A stretch of 8,789 bases of DNA from Streptosporangiaceae bacterium (GTDB taxonomy: Bacteria; Actinomycetota; Actinomycetes; Streptosporangiales; Streptosporangiaceae), in NCBI GenBank assembly GCA_030040475.1, contig JASHTQ010000388.1:1-8789 (forward strand), written 5' to 3'. The position numbers and the translations under genes were made by a program. Shown here piece by piece: positions 6,101-8,789 of the stretch. The notes below the pieces were generated by a model. That model was not told the origin of the DNA and ran no database searches. It was given only the letters and a program-made list of their open reading frames with translations. Every line of letters starts with the position of its first letter. Within the stretch, counting starts at the first letter, position 1.

Positions 6101-6941
6101 GCAGGCCATGGTCGGGCTGCGCCGGATCACCGACCTGCTCCGCCTCGGCACGTCGACCCCGCCCGCCGCCCGGCCCGTGGTGGCGGGTCGGCTGCGCGGC
6201 CGCATCGAGCTGCGGGACGTGGACTTCAGCTACTCGGGCACCGACGCCAACGCGCTGTCCGGAATCAGCCTGACCGTCGAGCCCGGCGAGACCGTCGCCC
6301 TGGTCGGCCAGACGGGGGCGGGCAAGTCCACGCTGGTCAAGCTCATCGCGCGGTTCTACGACGTGACCGGCGGGGCGGTCCTCGTCGACGGCGTCGACGT
6401 CCGCGACTACGACCTGGCCAGCTACCGGCACCGGCTCGGCGTGGTGCCGCAGGAGTCGTACCTGTTCGCCGGGACGGTCAGGGACTCGATCGCGTACGCC
6501 CGCCCGGACGCCAGCGACGCCGAGGTGGAGGCCGCGGCGCGCGCGACCGGCGCGCACGACATGATCATGAGCCTGCCCGGCGGCTACCAGCACGAGGTGG
6601 CCGAGCGCGGCAGGAACCTGTCGGCCGGCCAGCGGCAGCTCGTCGCGCTGGCCAGGGCGCAGCTTGCCGACCCGGCGATCCTGCTGCTCGACGAGGCGAC
6701 CGCCGCCCTCGACCTGGCCGCGGAGGCGGCGGTGAACCGCGCGATCGGCGAGCTGACCGCGGCCCGCACCACGATCGTGGTCGCGCACCGGCTCACCACC
6801 GCCGCCCGGGCCGATCGCATCGTGGTCCTCGACCAGGGCCGCATCGCGGAGGCAGGCACCCACGGCGAGCTGCTCGCGGCCGGCGGCACCTACGCCGCCC
6901 TGTGGGACGCCTTCACCGGAGAATCCGAGCTGGTCGCCTAG
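3186..6941 (+). CDS. Fused full-length ABC exporter (TMD-NBD-TMD-NBD), multidrug/lipid type, with asymmetric ATP sites
   Basis: About 1251 residues if translated from ACG 3186. The frame has no ATG, GTG or TTG between the TAA at 3132 and a GTG at 3297, and that GTG lies inside the first membrane helix. Homology-like sequence (ERGWLRRLAGYCWRYRR) precedes it, so the start must be upstream. TMD1 has six helices (about 25-46, 63-82, 137-159, 161-181, 250-272, 277-297). NBD1: Walker A GASGSGKST (374-382), Q-loop position Glu422, LSGGQ (478), Walker B LLLLDD with Asp503 in place of the catalytic Glu, His534. A Gly/Arg/Pro-rich linker spans about 580-675 and TMD2 starts near 676. NBD2: Walker A GQTGAGKST (1041), Gln1089, LSAGQ (1145), catalytic Glu1170, His1201. 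It is predicted to be a membrane exporter of hydrophobic compounds. Two half-transporters are usual; here both are in one chain. It is probably controlled by the upstream ArsR-like protein. Substrate unknown. Confidence 0.93.
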   Translation, partial: TASARASERGWLRRLAGYCWRYRRTVIVALVGALIGTVATAAIPLVQRQIIDNVIISHKQSIWPLAWLLLGIAAVNFAGIYLRRYKGGQLSLDVQYDLRTELFDSLSRLDGARQDEIHTGQLVGRSISDLNMVQSILSIVPVTLGNFFLFILSLGIMVVLSPVLTIVTVLVAPALWMIALASRRRLFPASWHAQQQSGEVAGIVDEAIGGVRVVKGFGQEEQEQERLEAASSRLFASRLRMIRLTARYNPALTAVPSLGMVGVLALGGWLAIHGEITLGTFLAFSAYLAQMSGPVRTLTMMVTIGQEARASVIRVFDIIDSRPVIADKPDAVALPADANGITFDDVTFGYDPARPVLRGLSLRVEPGETVAIVGASGSGKSTIAQLLPRFYDPQAGSVRIGEFNVADVTRDSLRAALGLVMEDSFLFSDTVIANIAYGRPGASKEQIIAAAKAAQAHEFIVRLPQGYDTVVGEQGLTLSGGQRQRVALARALVTDPRLLLLDDATSAIDPRLEAEIHAVLRDIMRGRTTLVIAHRRSTLNLADRIVVLDEGRVLDSGTHAELSERCPLYRELITGPDDPEAEAGQVRSLVRPRASSTVEEVLDGRALAAVSRIATAGGGRARGRGGAGGAPGGGQISGMFASLPPSPALLAQVDALPPTKDSPDVDLAKARAADRGFTLRRLLRPLTLALVAGLILDGLDAAAGLALPALVRNGIDHGVETKVFHAILVVSLIGLAIVAADWVVNIIETMVVGRNGERLLYTLRVKLFAQLQRLGLDFYEREMSGRILTRMTTDVDALSTFLQTGLITMVSSVLTFFGVLAALLIINLRLGLSILVIFPVLLVATLIFRSKSAKAYGEARDKVAAVNAYFAENTAGLRVTQAFRREQENQDRFGRLSNAFRVSRLRAQRYIALYFPFVQTLSTVAGAVVLVIATGEVHDRTLTAGALIAYLLYIDMVFSPVQQLSQVFDGYQQAMVGLRRITDLLRLGTSTPPAARPVVAGRLRGRIELRDVDFSYSGTDANALSGISLTVEPGETVALVGQTGAGKSTLVKLIARFYDVTGGAVLVDGVDVRDYDLASYRHRLGVVPQESYLFAGTVRDSIAYARPDASDAEVEAAARATGAHDMIMSLPGGYQHEVAERGRNLSAGQRQLVALARAQLADPAILLLDEATAALDLAAEAAVNRAIGELTAARTTIVVAHRLTTAARADRIVVLDQGRIAEAGTHGELLAAGGTYAALWDAFTGESELVA
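5038..5057. repeat. 20-bp perfect palindrome in the inter-half linker of the exporter
   Basis: The sequence GCGGCCGCGCGCGCGGCCGC is its own reverse complement and holds two GCGGCCGC octamers four bases apart. It encodes part of the Gly/Arg-rich linker (GGGRARGRGG) between NBD1 and TMD2. Low-complexity coding constraint in a GC-rich genome can produce such a palindrome by chance. Confidence 0.8.
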
Positions 6942-6978
6942 GTCCGTGGCCGCGGCAGGGCGTCGTAAGGTGGGCGGC

Positions 6979-7821
6979 ATGGCGGACAGTGGCACGGCGT
7001 GGATCGACCGGCTGCCCGAGGAGATGGCCGGGCAGCGGACGCTGTTGCGCGGCCTGCTGGCCTTCTGCGCGGCGCAGCAGAGCATCCGGTGGCTGGTGAT
7101 CGGCTGCTCGCTCGCCCGCGGCGCGGGCGACTGGCTGTCAGACCTGGACCTGGCCATCGGCGTCAGGGACGAGGAGTTCCCCGCGGCGATCCCGGCGATC
7201 CGGCTGGCCGTGGAGGGCCTCGGGGAATTGGTGGACAGCTACCAGCACCAGATCCCGTCCGTGACGGCCGCTCACACGCGGATCTTCGCCCAGTACTCCG
7301 ACCGGTCGCAGGTGGACCTGGTGGTCTTTCCCGCCTCGGCCAGCGGCGAGCCCTTCGCGGGCGTGGTGGCGCTGTATGACCCGGACGCGGCGATCGTGAC
7401 CCGCGCTCACCGGGAGCCGCCGACGCCTGAGCAGGTCCGGCAGTGGGCATTCCACGGCTGGTGTGCCCTGGCCGACGCGGGCAAGTACCTGCGCCGCGGA
7501 TCGGCGTGGGAAGCGCTCAGCCAGCTGAACAATGCGCGGGACCAGCTCTGGCGGCTGAAAGCCGTCGCCGAGGGCGTGCCGGACCCGCAGTTCGGCGTGG
7601 TCAGCATCCTGGACTTCGCGCCGGCGGCGATCACGCCGGACATGGCGGCCACGGTCGCGGACCTTGACCCGGCCAGGCTGGCATCCGCCGCACGGCACCT
7701 GGCGAGCGCGCTCGACCAGGCCGGCCAGCAGCTGCCCGCAGAACATCGCGCGGCCTTGCCCGCTGCCATGGCCCGGTACGTGATCAGCGACCTGGCTCGC
7801 CATACTTCGGCGAATCCGTAG
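6979..7821 (+). CDS. Nucleotidyltransferase-domain protein (DNA polymerase beta superfamily), aminoglycoside-transferase-like layout
   Basis: 280 residues from the ATG at 6979, chosen because AAGGTGG (6967-6973) sits 5 bases upstream. A GTG at 6946 is in frame but lacks a good ribosome site. The N-terminal domain shows the superfamily signature: IGCSLARGAGDWLSDLDLAI (41-60) with Gly42, Ser44 and metal-binding Asp55 and Asp57, then the third carboxylate in QVDLVVFP (Asp113). The C-terminal half (about 145-275) is alpha-helical, including EALSQLNNARDQLWRLKAV. This two-domain plan is shared with antibiotic nucleotidyltransferases and with uncharacterised actinobacterial relatives. It should transfer a nucleoside monophosphate to an unknown acceptor (small molecule, RNA or protein). 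It follows the exporter by 37 bases on the same strand and is probably co-transcribed. No helical partner gene follows, so it does not look like an MNT-HEPN toxin-antitoxin pair. Confidence 0.8.
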   Translation: MADSGTAWIDRLPEEMAGQRTLLRGLLAFCAAQQSIRWLVIGCSLARGAGDWLSDLDLAIGVRDEEFPAAIPAIRLAVEGLGELVDSYQHQIPSVTAAHTRIFAQYSDRSQVDLVVFPASASGEPFAGVVALYDPDAAIVTRAHREPPTPEQVRQWAFHGWCALADAGKYLRRGSAWEALSQLNNARDQLWRLKAVAEGVPDPQFGVVSILDFAPAAITPDMAATVADLDPARLASAARHLASALDQAGQQLPAEHRAALPAAMARYVISDLARHTSANP

Positions 7822-7950
7822 CGTCCGTCGGGGATCGTCGCGGCACTCCTGGTCCTTGCGGGCGCAGCCACTCGCGCGGGAAGGGCAGGCGTGGAGGAAG
7901 CACCACGGCTCGTTCGGGATAATTCATTTGATCTTTTTCGGGGTGAGGCG
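7822..7950 (+). other. Intergenic region before pyrD with a possible -10 box
   Basis: 129 bases without a convincing gene. GATAAT (7918-7923) is 5 of 6 to a -10 box, and the AT-rich stretch 7918-7939 stands out from its surroundings, so a pyrD promoter is plausible. No clear -35 box is present 16-18 bases upstream. No strong hairpin plus T-run terminates the preceding gene; only a weak CGTGG/CCACG pairing (near 7890-7906) is seen. Confidence 0.35.
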
Positions 7951-8789
7951 ATGTATGGGCTGCTCTACCGGGTGCTGCTACGGCGGCTGCCTGCGGAGGG
8001 GGCGCATCGGGCCGGGTTCTGGGCGATCCGCGCGGCGGCTGCGGTGCCCGGGGGGGCGTGGGCGCTGCGGCGGTGGCTGGGACCGCGGGACCCGGTGTTG
8101 CGGGTGCGAGCGCTGGGGCTGGAGTTTCCAGGGCCGGTGGGGCTGGCGGCCGGGTTCGACAAGGACGCGCGCGGGGTCGCCGGGCTCGGGGCGCTCGGGT
8201 TCGGGTTCGTGGAGGTCGGCACGGTGACGGCGCGGGCGCAGCCGGGGAACCCCAGGCCGCGGCTGTTCCGGCTGACCGCGGACCGGGCGCTGGTGAACCG
8301 GATGGGGTTCAACAACGAGGGGGCGGCCGCCGCGGCGGCCCGGCTGAGCCGGATGCGGCGGACGGTCGTGGGGGTCAACATCGGGAAGACCAGGGCGGTG
8401 GCGGAGGAGGGGGCGGCGGCGGACTATGCGGCGAGCGCGCGGGCGGTGGCGGGGGTCGCGGACTACGTGGTGGTCAACGTCAGTTCGCCGAACACGCGGG
8501 GGCTGCGGGACCTGCAGGCGGTCGGGCGGCTGCGGCCGGTGCTCGCGGCGGTACGGGAGGCGCTGGACGATGCCGCCGGGCGCCGGGTGCCGCTGCTGGT
8601 GAAGATAGCGCCGGACCTCGCCGACGCGGACGTGGACGCGGTCGCGGACCTGGCGCTCGAGCTGGGGCTCGACGGGATCGTGGCGACCAACACGACCGTA
8701 TCGCGGGACGGGCTGGCCTCGCCGCCGGACCAGGTGGCGGCGGCGGGGGCAGGCGGGCTGTCCGGGGCGCCGCTGCGCGCGCGGGCGCT
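7951..8789 (+). CDS. pyrD: Dihydroorotate dehydrogenase (quinone), class 2, N-terminal part (3' truncated by window edge)
   Basis: The frame is open to the right edge, giving 279 codons of a protein usually about 340-370 residues long. PyrD oxidises dihydroorotate to orotate at FMN, the fourth step of pyrimidine synthesis, and passes electrons to membrane quinone. Seen: a short amphipathic N-terminus ([14 protein letters not shown]) typical of membrane-associated class 2 enzymes; GLAAGFDKD (64-72), the FMN site; [38 protein letters not shown], with Ser179 matching the class 2 catalytic serine (Cys in class 1); LVKIAPDL; and [11 protein letters not shown] 7951 matches the usual N-terminus of the family. 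GTG 7891 is in frame with AGGG 5 bases before it and would add 20 residues, so it cannot be fully excluded. Gly, Ala and Arg codons are mostly GGG, GCG and CGG, unlike the genes upstream. Confidence 0.95.
   Translation, partial: MYGLLYRVLLRRLPAEGAHRAGFWAIRAAAAVPGGAWALRRWLGPRDPVLRVRALGLEFPGPVGLAAGFDKDARGVAGLGALGFGFVEVGTVTARAQPGNPRPRLFRLTADRALVNRMGFNNEGAAAAAARLSRMRRTVVGVNIGKTRAVAEEGAAADYAASARAVAGVADYVVVNVSSPNTRGLRDLQAVGRLRPVLAAVREALDDAAGRRVPLLVKIAPDLADADVDAVADLALELGLDGIVATNTTVSRDGLASPPDQVAAAGAGGLSGAPLRARA

Noticed and set aside
3102..7157. A very long open frame (about 1350 codons) on the minus strand opposite the exporter.
   Set aside because: Its predicted protein is low-complexity, rich in Arg, Asp, Gly and His, with no recognisable domain. 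The plus strand carries a complete, motif-bearing ABC exporter. Long antisense open frames are expected in GC-rich coding DNA.
6979..7821. MNT-HEPN toxin-antitoxin system.
   Set aside because: The nucleotidyltransferase is too long for a minimal MNT, carries its own helical domain, and has no adjacent HEPN gene; pyrD follows.
7889..7907. CGTGG/CCACG hairpin as a terminator of the nucleotidyltransferase gene.
   Set aside because: The stem is only 5 bp, has no following T run and sits about 70 bases after the stop.

Overview
The window is high-GC DNA with dense G/C-ending codons, GTG starts and the gene types of a filamentous or soil actinobacterium (Actinomycetota). No plasmid, phage, insertion sequence, CRISPR array, tRNA or rRNA is visible. 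It reads as a chromosomal segment with seven genes, the first and last cut by the window edges.

Layout. (1) Positions 3-944 (+) hold the C-terminal part of a sulfite-oxidase/YedY-type molybdopterin oxidoreductase. (2) A convergent gene on the minus strand (972-1532) encodes a small NAD(P)H-dependent FMN reductase of flavodoxin fold. The two stops are only 27 bases apart. (3) Divergent from the reductase, 1696-2250 (+) encodes a four-helix membrane protein resembling DUF6069. (4) Positions 2314-3024 (+) encode an ArsR-like winged-helix regulator, probably from a leaderless transcript. (5) Positions 3186-6941 (+) encode a full-length fused ABC exporter (TMD-NBD-TMD-NBD). It has one degenerate and one canonical ATP site, and its start codon appears to be ACG after a perfect AGGAGG. 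(6) Positions 6979-7821 (+), 37 bases downstream, encode a nucleotidyltransferase of the DNA polymerase beta superfamily. (7) Positions 7951-8789 (+) hold the first 279 codons of pyrD, class 2 dihydroorotate dehydrogenase.

How the genes may work together. The regulator, exporter and nucleotidyltransferase (2314-7821) run in one direction with short gaps. Together they look like a regulated efflux cassette, possibly joined to a modifying enzyme, but the substrate cannot be read from sequence. The flanking oxidoreductase, FMN reductase and pyrD are metabolic genes with no evident link to it.

The points most worth a second look are the missing canonical start of the exporter, the way all its ATPase substitutions fall on one composite site, and AT-rich TTGAAAC/AACTA elements recurring before three genes. 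I see no convincing wholly new system here.
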